Below, piece by piece: positions 1-10,808 of a stretch of 64,000 nt of DNA. A program made the position numbers and the translations under genes. Each line of letters opens with the position of its first letter. Within the stretch, counting starts at the first letter, position 1. The notes beneath the pieces were generated by a model. That model was given only the letters and a program-made list of their open reading frames with translations, was not told the DNA's origin and made no database searches. This stretch comes from Chrysemys picta bellii (Eukaryota > Chordata > Testudines > Emydidae): contig NC_088796.1 of the NCBI RefSeq assembly GCF_011386835.1, forward strand, positions 83,969,468 to 84,033,467. Direction: 5' to 3'.

Positions 1-559
1 TTGTACACAAAAGCTGCACATTTTCAATTTCTTGTGTTTTTCCTTTTTCTGCTTCCCTTTCTTTTTTCCTCTGGGATGCTAAGTTAACTAATCTTCCTCT
101 TATTTCTGTTTTATATGCATCCTGGACAATGTTTTTAGATGTTTGACCATTATCATTAATATCAAAATAGAATGAGTTTGTTTATTACAGCACTGAAAAT
201 AACTGAATCTTTCATTAGAATTATTCAGTCTCCAAGTCTTTTCTACAGGATCATCATTATTGATTTTTAAATAGGGTTGCAACCATTGCATGATCTGTCC
301 AGACTTGAGATCTAAAATCTACTACCAAAGATGATGATGCTGGATGTAGTCGATCCTGGTATCTAAAACTGCATAGTTAGGAAAAAAAAAAAGTATAATC
401 TCTGAAGGGTGCTGGTGCCTCTAGGTATGTCAAAGCCTACCTTGATGATATTTTTCCTTGACTTTTGGTACTATATTATGTCATTTTAAAATTTGTATTA
501 GCTGATTTAGTCATGTTTGGGAGGTAATTTCATTTTTTTTTACTTTGGTTTTAGAATTA
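1..559. other. Unassigned intergenic DNA
   Basis: AT-rich non-coding sequence. I see no convincing gene, RNA or repeat family here. The only open frame of note (100-291, minus) shows no recognisable motif. Confidence 0.5.
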
Positions 560-576
560 TGTAAGCAAGCAACAAT

Positions 577-1490
577 TATATCTGGAAAGACATACCATCA
601 ACCTCAGCTTGGACCACACAAGGGATCCACTTCCTAGACAGTACAGTGCTAATAAGCGATGGTCACATAAACACCACCCTATACCAGAAACCTACTGACC
701 GCTATACTTACCTACATGCCTCCAGCTTTCATCCAGACCACATCACAGGATCCATTGTCTACAGCCAAGCTCTAAGATACAATAGCATTTGCTCCAATCC
801 CTCAGACAGAGATAAACACCTACAGACTCTCTATCAAGCGTTCTTAAAACTACAGTACCCACCTGGTGAAGTTAAGAAACAGACTGACAGAGCCAGAAGC
901 GTACCCAGAAGTCACCTACTACAAGACAGGCCCAACAAAGAAAGTAACAGAACGCTACTAGCCATCACCTACAGCCCCCAACTAAAACCTCTCCAGCGCA
1001 TCATCAGAGATCTACAACCTATCCTGAAGGACCATCCCTCACTCTCACAGACCTTGGGAGACAGGCCAGTCCTCACTTACAGACAGCCCCCCAACCTGAA
1101 GCAAATACTCACCTGCAACTACACCCCACACAACAAAAACACTAACCCAGGAACCAAACCCTGCACAAACCGCGGTGCCAACTCTGTCTACATATCTATT
1201 CACGGAACACCATTATAGGACCTAACCACATCAGGCACACCATCAGGGGCTCATTCACTTGCACATCTACCAATGTGATATGTGCCAGTAATGCCCCTTT
1301 CCATGTACATTGGCCAAACCAGACAGTCTCTATGCAAAAAAATTAATGGACACAAATCTAACATCAGGAATTGCAACATTCAAAAACCAGTAGGAGAACA
1401 CTTTAACCTCCCTGGTCACTCGATTACAGACCTAAAAGTCGCAATATTACAACAACAAAAACTTCAAAAACAGACTCCGAGAGACTGCTG
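577..1490 (+). pseudogene. Decayed PLE ORF: RT C-terminus plus GIY-YIG nuclease
   Basis: A broken PLE polyprotein. An uninterrupted block at 646-1218 shows a KPTDRYTYLHASSFHPDH stretch and a following LRYNSICSNPSDRD stretch, typical of the RT thumb and linker region of PLEs. In another frame at about 1282-1491 lies a GIY-YIG type block with MYIGQTRQSL, INGHKSNI and EHFNLPGHSITDLKV. The frame changes between 1218 and 1282, so at least one frameshift is present. The arginine normally found a few residues after YIG is not evident (the sequence reads LCKK), so the nuclease is probably inactive even apart from the frameshift. The upstream RT catalytic core is missing. Confidence 0.8.
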
Positions 1491-1759
1491 AATTGGAATT
1501 AATTTGCAAATTGGACACCATTAAATTAGGCTTGAATAAAGACTGGGAGTGGATGGGCCATTACACAAAGTAAAACTATTTCCCCATGCTTATTTACCCC
1601 CCTCCCCCCTACAGTTCCTCATATCTCCTTGTCAATTGCTGGAAATGGGCCATTTTCACTACCATACAAACAGTTCTTTTTCTCTCCTGCTGATATAAAA
1701 GCTCACCTTAACTGAGCACTCTCCTTATAGTGTGTATGGTAAAACCCATTGTTTCATGT

Positions 1760-1864
<105 letters not shown>

Positions 1865-1902
1865 TTATTTATATTATCTTCCTACTGTATTTTCCACTAC
1901 GT

Positions 1903-1942
1903 GCATCCGATGAAGTGGGCTGTAGCCCACGAAAACTTATGC
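1903..1942 (+). ncRNA. Hammerhead-ribozyme-like module in PLE tail
   Basis: Read in order: GCAT (1903-1906), the box CCGATGA (1907-1913), one A, the stem strand GTGGGC (1915-1920), loop TGTA, stem strand GCCCAC (1925-1930), GAAA (1931-1934), ACTT, ATGC (1939-1942). This resembles the hammerhead core CUGANGA, stem II, GAAA, with GCAT and ATGC as stem I. The intervening AGCTT of other copies (AACTT here) would give a short stem III only as a dimer. Deviations from a canonical core are C for U at the second box position and an extra A before stem II. Hammerhead motifs are known from PLEs; activity of this copy is unproven and unlikely given AACTT. Confidence 0.5.
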
Positions 1943-2026
1943 TCAAATAAAGCTGCTAGTCTCTAAGGTTCCACAAGGACGCCTCGTTGTTTTTGCTGAT
2001 ACAGACTAACACGGCTACCACTCTGA

Positions 2027-3962
2027 AAAAAGGGATATGATATATCATGTCAAAGATGGATATCAGAATGAGTAAAAGTGGTGTGTATATATATACCATG
2101 GAGTATGTGGAGAAAAAAGGAACTGTTTAAAGGACAGGAAGACTTTCAGCTTTTAAAAAGACCCAACAGAGGATTTTTAAAGCTGCAGTGCTAAGGTGCC
2201 TTTCTACAGGTTTTACATTTTACACTATAAGCTGTAATATTTTCTCTTCATTTATGTGTGAATTGTTTAAATAGATGATCAGCATCCATCTGTTAGGTTG
2301 GTTTTTTAAACGTCTGGAAGAGACTAATCACAAATTTAAGAGACAGGTTAAGAGAGAGGGAGAGATTTCACTTTAAGGCTAATATTTGCTAGTCATATTG
2401 TAGAGTATGGAGAAAAACTATGACAAAGAATAGACCTATTTTTTTATGAGCAGCTTCAATGTTAGTCATCAGAACTGTAACTCATCTCAGTATAACATTA
2501 ACCACAGGCTATGTATACACCTACAGGGTAGCATTTTGTTCTTGTGTTTGAAATATTGTACTGGTACAGTTACAGTTCTTTCCTTCTTGTCTCTAATGCA
2601 GTTCAGTTCAGCACTGGATGCTGCAGTCTCCTATTGTGGTGCAGGTCACGTAGCAGTGAATGAACAAGATTGCATGAATAATGCGCTCTTTATTCAGCGA
2701 TTGGGTAAAAATGAATGCCCTCAACACCTACGTACATCCAATCTCCACTGCTTCCTGTGTGCTTATTCTTTCTGAAGCTTTAATTATTTATCCTTGGAGA
2801 GAATTTGACAGTTACAAGTAGTCACGACTCAGCAGATTAACCCTACAAGCACTGACTTTCATTTCCATATCAAGCAGACTCAAATGTCTCATGGAATCAA
2901 ATGTTAGTTTTGAAGTGACATGATTCCTAATTAAAATGAAAAACAAGGCAGGCTTTAAATGCTAGTTATTTGTAAGTCTACCAGCCTGCCTTTGATGAAA
3001 TTAAAACTGATTTAATATTATTGCTAATTTTAATGTGTAGACTTTAAAGAATTAAAAGAGTTTAATATGCTCTAAACACTATGGGCATTCTGCAGTAAAT
3101 ATGTATTTGAAGGAAGTAATGGTGAAGTAATGGGGAAAGCAGGGTTATATTTACTAGTCAAAATATATACACAATTGGCTGTGATACAGTACTAAATATT
3201 AATGAGAAAATGAACTGGATTACAGAAGAAAATGTTCACTAATTTTGCTATTCAGTTCTTTGTAATCTGAGATCATAGATCACATCTTCTATCAAGCTAT
3301 ATGTATAATAGTCAGTTAATCAACATAGCTTAAAAGGAAAAGCTCTTAGAAATAAACTGGCAATATACTTTTTAAATTGTATGTATAGTTGTTTTGAGTG
3401 AGAGAACCATTAAACCAACAATAAATAACATGGTCTTAAATGCTAACATTTTGTTTACTACAAGGATTTGTTATATGACTGCATTTTAAAAAACTGATCC
3501 CCTAAAATGCCAATATTGGAATACACCGTCACAGCTAGTTCTTTAGCAATAATAGGGTTTTTTTCTCCAATAGTGCCTATGATACCTTCTGATAAATTTC
3601 CATTCATTCTTTAGATAAGGCTTCCATGTTTGCATATAAAAATCATAAGTATTACTGGTACATTAAATGCCTTGATATACAGTAATCAGAAAATAACAGT
3701 AGTACAGTAAAATAGCACACATCCAAAACACACACACAGACTAGTATGCTTTTTTACTTTTAGATTTTGTCCAAGTTCTGTTAACATAGTATCGTCATTC
3801 TTCTGATGCAGTTATATGAATCACTAGATATACATAATTCTGCGCCAAATGTCAACAAAATATTTTCATATTAAAATGTTGCACATATGATTGTCAGGTC
3901 ATATTCTGAAGTCATATTTTAGATAAGGTATACATATAAACAATAAGAATGTAACAATTTAT
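2027..3962. other. Unassigned intergenic DNA
   Basis: AT-rich, non-coding. The frame 2446-2775 (109 codons) has no recognisable domain and no codon pattern that I can separate from chance. I see no clear repeat family. Confidence 0.5.
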
Positions 3963-4365
3963 TGGGGCGCTAACCACTGGAAAATTTACCAAGGGCTGTG
4001 GTAAATTCTCTATCACTGGCAATTTTTAAACCAAGGTTGGGTGGGTTTTTTTCTAAGGCTTGGTCTACACTAACCCCCCAAATCGAACTAAGGTACGCAA
4101 CTTCAGCTACGTGAATAACGTAGCTGAAGTTCGAAGTACCTTAGTTCGATCTTACCTCGGTCCACACGCGGCAGGCAGGCTCCTCTCGCCGAGCTGGAGT
4201 ACCGCAGTCGACGGCGAGCACTTCCGGGTTCGACTTATCGCGTCCAGACAAGACGCGATAAGTCGAACCCAGAAGTTCGATTGCCAGCCGTCGAACTAGC
4301 GGCTGGGTATAGACGTACCCTGAGAGATGCTCTAGTTCAAGCAGGAATTACTTCGGCCTTGGGAT
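3963..4365 (+). mobile_element. CR1 LINE 3' fragment split by a MITE
   Basis: Two pieces of one CR1 3' end: about 3963-4056 and 4321-4365. The left piece corresponds to the end of the RT ORF and following untranslated sequence (CACTGGAAAATTTACCAAGG, then TTTTTAAACCAAGGTTGG). The right piece continues with AGATGCTCTAGTTCAAG. The same order is uninterrupted in the CR1 at 5510-5610. The break is filled exactly by the MITE at 4057-4320, so the MITE is younger than this CR1. Confidence 0.75.
4057..4320 (+). mobile_element. PIF/Harbinger-like MITE, copy 1
   Basis: A non-autonomous DNA element of 264 bp. Its ends are GGCTTGGTCTACAC and GTATAGACGTACCC, imperfect terminal inverted repeats. The flanks are TAA (4054-4056) and TGA (4321-4323), fitting a 3-bp TAA target duplication with one change. 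The 3-bp TWA duplication and GG ends suggest PIF/Harbinger. The interior is built from palindromes: one around GAACTAAGGTAC/GTACCTTAGTTC and one around TTCGACTTATCGCGTC/GACGCGATAAGTCGAA. Two near-identical copies lie at 49857-50142 (+) and 56080-56365 (-); this one lacks about 22 bp of the third palindrome. Open frames inside are not genes. Confidence 0.8.
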
Positions 4366-4878
4366 CTGCGAATTGAGAGTATTAAGGTTAGGTTTTTAAT
4401 CCTAGTGCTAAACTGTTGACTATATAATATTAATCATATTTTGTTATTAGAGAACTTTATCTTGCTGGTAGTCAGGTTGCCAGCAGTAATGGAAGTGCAA
4501 CTGGATTAATGACTGTTTTGCCAAAACACTAAGGAATCCTGAGGTTTGAATACCAAATAACAACAGTAATCGTAGTATGGTTCTATGGATTTTTGACTGC
4601 CAGACAGAAATGGTTGGTAATAACTTTAATATGTTGAACTTTGGGATCACAGAGTGTGCACTAAAGACTTGTGCACACGGGGGGGGGGGGGGGGTTTAAA
4701 CTAGATTAAGTGGAGTGAATCTGATTTGAAAATGTTTCTGTACACATTACACAATTCAATATAGTGCAGATCATGTGCTTGGACATAGCAGGACTTGGTG
4801 AATGGTGCATTTGGTCTGTCTTCTGTGGGTTATTTGACTGTTTGTTTATTCTCTGAGTACAGGCACTGATTAGACTGA
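4366..4878. other. Unassigned DNA with a 16-G run
   Basis: Non-coding. It includes a pure run of 16 G (4679-4694), a likely length-unstable site and a place where assemblies often err. Nothing else is recognisable. Confidence 0.6.
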
Positions 4879-5664
4879 TCTGGATTGCTTGGTAATCTGG
4901 ACACAAGTGAACTATATGCATTTTAATACAACTAAATGTAAAAGTATACATCTAGGAACAAAGAATGTCAGCCAGACTTGCAGGATGGGGGATTCTATCC
5001 TGGGAAGCAGTGACTCTGGAAAAGATTTGGGGATTGGGGTGTTTCATCAGCTGAACATGAGCTCCCATTGTGGTGCTGAGGCCAAAAGAGCTAACGTGAT
5101 CCTGGAATGCATAAACAGGGGAATCTTAATGAGGAGGAGAGAGGTTATTTTAACTCTGCATTTTGCATTGGTTCAATTGCTGCTCGAATATTTGTGTTCA
5201 TATCTGGTGCCCACAATTCAAAAAGGATGTTGATAAATTGGAGAAGTTCAGAGAAGAACCATGAAATTGATTAAAGCATTAGAAACCAGACCTTATAGTG
5301 ACAGACTCAAGGAGTTCAATCTATTTATCTTATCAAAGAGAAGATTAAGAAATGAGATGATCACAGGCTATAAGTATGTACCTGGGAAATAAGTATTTAA
5401 TAATGGGCTCTTCAATCTAGCAGAGAAAGATATAACATGATCCAAGGCTGGAAAATTAAGCTAGACAAATTCAGACCAGAAATAAGATACAACTTTTTCA
5501 CTGTGAGAACAATTAACCATTGGAAAAATTTACCAAGGGTTGTGATTGAGTCTCCATCACTGTCAATTTTTAAATCAAGATTGGATATTTTTGTAAAAGA
5601 TCTGCTCTAGGAAGTATTTTGGGGAAGTTCTATGGCCTGTGTTATACAGGAGGTTCAACTAGAT

Positions 5665-8025
5665 CACATGTGTCAAACTCAAGGCCCGCGGGCCACATCC
5701 GGCCCGCCATACAATTATATCCGGCCCGCGAAATCGTTTTATATATCTGTTTTTAATGGCCCTGTGATATGACGCCCCAATAACACACACTACAAATCCC
5801 ATGATGCAGTGCAATTGCCGCCAACGGCAAGCCGCGGTTCAAGTTCGCGGTCTGTTGATGTATACAACGCTAATCTCAAATCAAAGCTAGACCCCAACAA
5901 TGGCCAAGAGAAAAATTGATTCTGAAAACCGAGGCTTTCAAAGCCGGTGGGAGAATGAGTATATGTTTACTGAAATTGCAGGTAAACCAGTGTGTCTCCT
6001 TTGCGGGAGTAATATCGCTGTAATGAAGGAGTATAACCTAAGACGGCACTACGAGACGAAACATGAGAACAAATTCAAAAACCTGAGCGCAGGACAGAAG
6101 CTACAAAAGGTAGAGGAGTTGAAGAAGAATTTGACATCCCAGCAGACGTTTTTCACCAAAGCAAAATCACAAAGTGAAGCTGCTGTGAAAGCAAGTTTCA
6201 TTGTGGCCGAAGAGATCGCCAAATCAGGACGGCCGTTTACCGAGGGGGAATTCGTAAAGAATTGTATGATGAAAGTGTGCGACGTCCTTTGTCCAGATAA
6301 AACGCGAGCGTTTGCAAATGTAAGCCTCAGCAGAAACACTGTTGCTAATCGGGTTTGTGAGATGGCGACTGATTTGAAAACACAGTTGATTGAAAGAGCA
6401 AAAGATTTTGTTGCATACTCCCTTGCCGTGGATGAAACTACTGACGCGACTGACACTGCACAGCTGGCGATATTTATCCGTGGTGTGGATTCCAATTTGT
6501 GCGTAACAGAGGAAATACTGGACATTAAATCGATGCACGGGACAACGAAAGGAGAAGACATCTTTGGAAATGTATTTCAAAGTGTAACCGACATGAAACT
6601 GCCGTGGGAAAAACTCGTTGGACTTACAACAGATGGCGCACCTGCTATGTGTGGTGAAAAAAATGGACTGGTGGGAAGGATGCGCTCAAAGATGCGGGAG
6701 GAGAACTGTGCCGGTGAGTTGACAGTGTATCACTGCATCATACACCAGGAATCGCTGAGTGCTAAAGTCCTAAAAATGGATCATGTGATGAACACTGTAA
6801 CACAAACCGTCAACTTTATCAGAGCCCACGGTTTAAATCACCGCCAATTCCAGTCTTTTCTGCGGGAAATAGATAGCGAGTTTGGCGATATGCCATATCA
6901 TACGGAGGTCCGGTGGCTAAGTCGGGGAAAAGTTCTCAAAAGACACTTTGAGCTGCGAGAGGAAATCTGCCAGTTCATGGACAGTAAGGGGAAAGACTGC
7001 ACAGTTCTGCGGGATGAAAAGTGGAAATGTGAGTTGGCGTTCCTGGCTGACATAACGTCGCATCTTAGCGCTTTAAACCTTCAACTCCAGGGACGGGAGC
7101 ACATAATAACCGATATGCATGATGCAGTGAAGGCATTTCAAGTGAAGCTGCGCTTATGGGAGACACAAATGCACCAATGCAACTTGTCTCACTTTCCCTG
7201 TTGCCAAGTAATACGGAACCAAGAAAGTGCCACAGTTTTCCCAAATGCCACCTTTGCTGAAAAACTCAGCGCGCTGCGCACTGAGTTCGCACGGCGCTTC
7301 AGTGACTTTGAGGCACAGAAAAGTAACTTCGAGCTGCTTCGCAACCCATTTGCAGTCGATGTGGAAACCGCACCTGTAGAAATGCAGATGGAGCTGATAG
7401 AACTGCAATGTAACGGGACACTGAAGGCAAAGTACGACACTGCGGGGCCAGCACAGTTCACTCGCTTCATTCCTGAAGCGATGCCGCAGCTCCGCCAACA
7501 TGCGGCTCGAATCCTGTCCGTGTTTGGCAGCACATATCTGTGCGAGCAGCTGTTCTCTGTGATGAAAATTAACAAAACGTCACACAGGAGTCGCCTCACT
7601 GATGAACACCTGCAATCGATCCTGAGAATCTTCACAACACAGAACCTAACCCCAAACATAAACGAACTTGTTGCAAAGAAAAGACTCCAAGTATCAGGCT
7701 CTGACTAAATAGGACAAGAAAATGGAATGTTATGATTTGTTATGATTATACTTTTGCTTTAAATTCAATTTTTTATTTATATTTTCAGATTTTTTAATAT
7801 TCCAGCATGTACAGATTTTGAATGTATTGTATTGACAGGATATTTTTTTATGAAGAGCAAAATATTTTAAGTTGAAATGTATTTATTTTGGAATGATATC
7901 CTGTATTTTGGTTCATATTAATGGTTAAAAAACATAAATATTTAGTCTGTTAAATAAATGGTTATACTGTTCGGCCCGCGAGTTTTGAGTTTTGGCCCCC
8001 TGTGCAATTGAGTTTGACACCCCTG
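5665..8025 (+). mobile_element. Full-length autonomous hAT transposon
   Basis: A 2,361-bp element with both ends visible. It starts CACATGTGTCAAACTCA and ends TGAGTTTGACACCCCTG; read inward, CANNNGTGTCAAACTCA is shared by both ends. It is flanked by a perfect 8-bp duplication, AACTAGAT (5657-5664 and 8026-8033), the size expected for hAT. Subterminal CGGCCCGC motifs recur near both ends (about 5700-5730 and 7972) and may be transposase-binding sites. Inside is a single uninterrupted transposase frame (5900-7708) and an AT-rich 3' part with AATAAA-like signals near 7950. Many CpGs survive in it while the flanks are poor in CpG, which points to a recent insertion. It sits in an older CR1. Confidence 0.9.
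5900..7708 (+). CDS. hAT transposase (GTF2IRD2/Charlie-like), intact
   Basis: 602 codons, no stop or frameshift. Residues about 33-55 form a BED/C2H2-like zinc finger (CLLCG ... HYETKH). The RNase H-like catalytic fold follows: VDETTD at about 178 holds the probable first acidic residue, TTDGAPAMCG at about 244 the second, and YHCIIHQESL at about 279 is the conserved C/H segment. RWLSRGKVLKRHFELREE at about 340 is the hAT RW motif. The C-terminal hATC dimerisation region is at about 545-585 (LCEQLFSVMKINKTSHRSRL). The length suits a complete Charlie-type transposase. ATG 5900 has A at -3 and G at +4. GTF2IRD2 carries a domesticated relative, but the terminal repeats and duplication show that this is a transposon gene, not a host gene. 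A complete frame suggests recent activity; activity itself is not shown. Confidence 0.9.
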   Translation: MAKRKIDSENRGFQSRWENEYMFTEIAGKPVCLLCGSNIAVMKEYNLRRHYETKHENKFKNLSAGQKLQKVEELKKNLTSQQTFFTKAKSQSEAAVKASFIVAEEIAKSGRPFTEGEFVKNCMMKVCDVLCPDKTRAFANVSLSRNTVANRVCEMATDLKTQLIERAKDFVAYSLAVDETTDATDTAQLAIFIRGVDSNLCVTEEILDIKSMHGTTKGEDIFGNVFQSVTDMKLPWEKLVGLTTDGAPAMCGEKNGLVGRMRSKMREENCAGELTVYHCIIHQESLSAKVLKMDHVMNTVTQTVNFIRAHGLNHRQFQSFLREIDSEFGDMPYHTEVRWLSRGKVLKRHFELREEICQFMDSKGKDCTVLRDEKWKCELAFLADITSHLSALNLQLQGREHIITDMHDAVKAFQVKLRLWETQMHQCNLSHFPCCQVIRNQESATVFPNATFAEKLSALRTEFARRFSDFEAQKSNFELLRNPFAVDVETAPVEMQMELIELQCNGTLKAKYDTAGPAQFTRFIPEAMPQLRQHAARILSVFGSTYLCEQLFSVMKINKTSHRSRLTDEHLQSILRIFTTQNLTPNINELVAKKRLQVSGSD

Positions 8026-8087
8026 AACTAGATGATTGAAATGGTCTCTTCTGGCCTTCCGATCTATGAATCTATGAATAAGGTTAA

Positions 8088-8871
8088 GATTTTGTCAGTT
8101 ATTTTTAGTCACAATCAAGGACAGGTCACAGGCAATAAACCAAAATTCATGGAAGCCTGTGACTAAAGATAACTGTGAGAGCCTGAGCCCTGCTGCAGAA
8201 GGGGAGGGGAGGAAGTCCAGCACCTGCTGCCTTGGAGGTTGGAGCTGCAGGGGGCTCCCCACTACCAGTGGTGTTGTAACAATTTATAGAATGGGGCTGC
8301 TGAGAGCCATTGAACCGCCTGCATACTGTGGCCCCATGCCGCTCCCGGAAGCGGCTGGCTGCTAGTACATTTCTGTGGCCCCGGCAGGGGAGGGGGGAGG
8401 TAGCTCCGTGTGCTGCCCCCACCCCCAGCACCATCCCAGCAGCTCCCATTGGCTGGGAACTGGCCATTGGGAGCTATGGGGGTGGTGCTTGCAGGCGCGG
8501 GCAGTGCATGGAGACACGCTGTCCCCTTCCCCCTGGGGCCGCAGAGACGTGCTAGCAGCCAGCCGCTTCCAGGAGCAGCGTGGGTCCACGGCATGCAGGC
8601 GGCCTGCCTGAGCTCTGCTGCACTGCCATCTGGGAGCCGCCTGTGGTAAGCGCCTCCCAGCCGGAGTCTGAACCTTGTACCCCCGTCTCCACCCCAACCC
8701 CCTGCCCCAGATCATAATCCCCATCCTGCACCCCAACCCCTGCCCCAGGTCAGAACCCCCTCACACACCCAAACTCCGTCCCAGACCCTGCACCCCAGTC
8801 CCCTGCCCCAGCCCCTTCCTGCACCAAACTCCCTCCCAGGAAAAAGACTGATGTACTGTAACAACAGTCAT
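8088..8871. repeat. GC-rich unclassified interspersed repeat
   Basis: GC-rich, strongly unlike the AT-rich surroundings. It contains related blocks that recur in both orientations: GGCCCCATGCCGCTCCCGG ... GCGGCTGGCTGCTAG at about 8330 against GCTAGCAGCCAGCCGCTTCC at about 8550. It also holds a run of CCCCA-rich imperfect repeats (8670-8830). This looks like a non-autonomous DNA element or several of them. No terminal repeats were identified. The many overlapping open frames here are a by-product of low stop-codon frequency. Confidence 0.45.
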
Positions 8872-10311
8872 AGAATCATAGGACTGGAAGGGACCTCGAG
8901 AGGTCATCTAGTCCAGTCTCCTAAACTCATGACTGGATTAAATATTATCTAGACCAAGGGTGAGCAAAATTTTTGGGCCGAGGGCCACATCTGGGTGGGG
9001 AAATTGTATGCAGGGCTGGGACAGGGGTAGGGAGTGTGGGATATGGGAGGGGGTATGGTGTGCAGGAAGGGGCTCAGGGAAGAGGGTTGGCGTGCAGGAG
9101 GGGGCTCAGGGCACGGGTGCGAATTGCGGGAGAGGGTTCAGGGCAGGGAGTTGGGGTGCAGGAGGGGTGCGAGGTGCAGGCAGGGGGCTTAGGGCAGGGA
9201 GTTGTGGGGTGGGGTGCAGGCGGGGTTCGGGCTCCGGCCCGGCACCGCTTATCTAAAGCGGCTCCGGGGTGGCAGTGGCACACACCGGGGCCAGGGCAGG
9301 CTCCCTGCATGCCTGCCCTGGCCCCATGCCGCGCGGTTCCAGGAAGCGCTGCGGCCCCTAGGAGGGTGGGGGGGCGGAAGGCTCTGCATGCGCTGCCCTA
9401 GCTTGCCTCCAGGTACCTCCCCCTCCTCTTTTTCGCCCTCCTCTTTGTAACAACCTTTTATGTACTTGAAAACTATTATGTCCCCTCTCAGTCTTCTCTT
9501 TTCCAAACTAAACAAACCCAATTTTTTTCAAACTTCCCTCATAGGTCATGTTCTCAAGACCTTTAATCATTTTTGTTGCTCTTCTCTAGACTTTCTCCAA
9601 TTTTTCCACAGCTTTCATGAAATGTGGCATCCAGAACTGGACACACTAACACAATACTCCAGTTGAAGCCTAATCAGCGTGGAGTGGAGCAGACGAATTA
9701 CTTCTCATGTATTGCTTACAACACTCCTGCTAATACATCCCAGAAGGATGTTTGCGGTTTTTGCAGTAGTGTTACACTGTTGACTCATATTTAGCTTATT
9801 CACTCTGACCCCCAGATCCCTCCTACAGTACTCCTTCCTAGGCAGTCATTTCCCATTTTGTAGGTGTGTAACTGATTGTTCCTTCCCAAGTGGAGTATGT
9901 TACATTTGTCCTTATTGAATTTCATCCTATTTACTTCAAACCATTTCTCCAATTTGTCCAGCTCATTTTAAATTTTAATCTTATCCTCCAAAGCACTTGC
10001 AACCCCTCCCAACTTGGTATCATGCGCAAACTTTATAAGTGTACGCTCTATGCCATTATCTAAATCATTGATGAAGATATTGAACAGAAACAGACCCATA
10101 GCTGATCCCGGCAGGATCCCACTTGATATGCCCTTCCAGCTTGACTGTGAACCACTGATAACTACTCTTTGGGAATGGTTTTTGAACCAGTGATGCATCC
10201 ACCTTATAGTAGCTCTATCTAGGGTGTATTTCCCTAGTTTGTTTATGAGACGGTCATGCGAGACCATATCAGAAGCCTTACTTAAGTCAAGACATACCAC
10301 ATCTATCCCCT
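8872..10311 (-). mobile_element. CR1 LINE on minus strand, mosaic
   Basis: The 3' end is at 8872-8957, where CATAGAATCATAGGACTGG and GACCTCGAGAGGTCATCTAG are the reverse of the CR1 tail. The RT-coding part runs from about 9422 to 10311. Minus-strand translation of 9968-10300 gives CR1 RT motifs: DLSKASDMVSHDRLINKLGK, QRVVISGSQSSW, and LIKFAHDTKLGG in place of the FADD active-site box, so the catalytic aspartate pair is broken. A GC-rich block (8958-9421) lies between the two parts, replacing part of the CR1 sequence. Confidence 0.8.
8958..9421. repeat. GC-rich block inside CR1
   Basis: Starts GGGTGAGCAAAATTTTTGGG then CCGAGGGCCACATCTG, which resembles the end of a non-autonomous hAT-like element of reptile genomes (recalled, not searched). 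It continues with GGGTGCAGGAGGGGG-type imperfect tandem units (9000-9240) and a GC-rich second half. No matching right terminal repeat is visible, so it may be truncated. The open frames in it are glycine/alanine-rich artefacts. Confidence 0.45.
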
Positions 10312-10808
10312 ATCATGTATCTCACCTGGGTACCTCAATAGCTGTGAGTTTTGTGGTAGAGGTAGGACCACCCACAGTAATAGAAAAGAAACATCTTTAT
10401 AAAAAATGGAAGCACAAGAGGAAGGAAGAAAGATGGTGATGTAAGAGAACAGTCATCGAAGCAAAAATGCAAGAGGAGGGCATGGTGGCTAAAACACTAG
10501 GAAGAATAATTATTTTCTGCATAAAAAAGGATCAGAGAAGGAGGTTGAATGTTATTGCAAGACCATTCATTAAGATTCAAGTCAAGGAAACGAAGGAATT
10601 GTCTTTATGACTAACTTTAGGACAGGAACATTTATTTATTTTGAGCACACTCTTGTTTCAGAAAAAAAATCTGATAATCTATAGAATAAGTGCAGGTCAC
10701 ATTAAGGAACCGAGCAACTGTTTAAACAATATTCTTTTATTGGGTAATTCCTTTAGTAAAACTACTGACACGACAGTAGGGCTGGATTACTTTTGGTAAA
10801 CAACATTT
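10312..10808. other. Unassigned DNA
   Basis: Non-coding, no recognisable repeat or gene. Confidence 0.45.

Larger units (their letters stand above)
4879..8087 (+). mobile_element. CR1 LINE 3' end, split by a hAT insertion
   Basis: CR1 sequence at about 4879-5656 continues at 8026-8087. Translated parts match the end of the CR1 reverse transcriptase: MHFNTTKCKSIHLGTKN, CINRGILMRRREVIL, and at the DNA level CATTGGAAAAATTTACC. The copy is 5'-truncated and has frameshifts. It ends in the CR1-type tail GATCTATGAATCTATGAA. The split lies inside AACTAGAT, duplicated on both sides of the hAT element. Confidence 0.85.

Noticed and set aside
4060..4299. 79-codon open frame
   Set aside because: It lies entirely in the palindromic MITE; the same frame is disrupted in the other copies.
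5900..7708. A host GTF2IRD2-like gene
   Set aside because: Terminal inverted repeats and a perfect 8-bp duplication frame it as a transposon with its own transposase.
8147..8736. Several overlapping frames of 68-124 codons on both strands
   Set aside because: A GC-rich repeat with few stop codons; no domain or codon bias.
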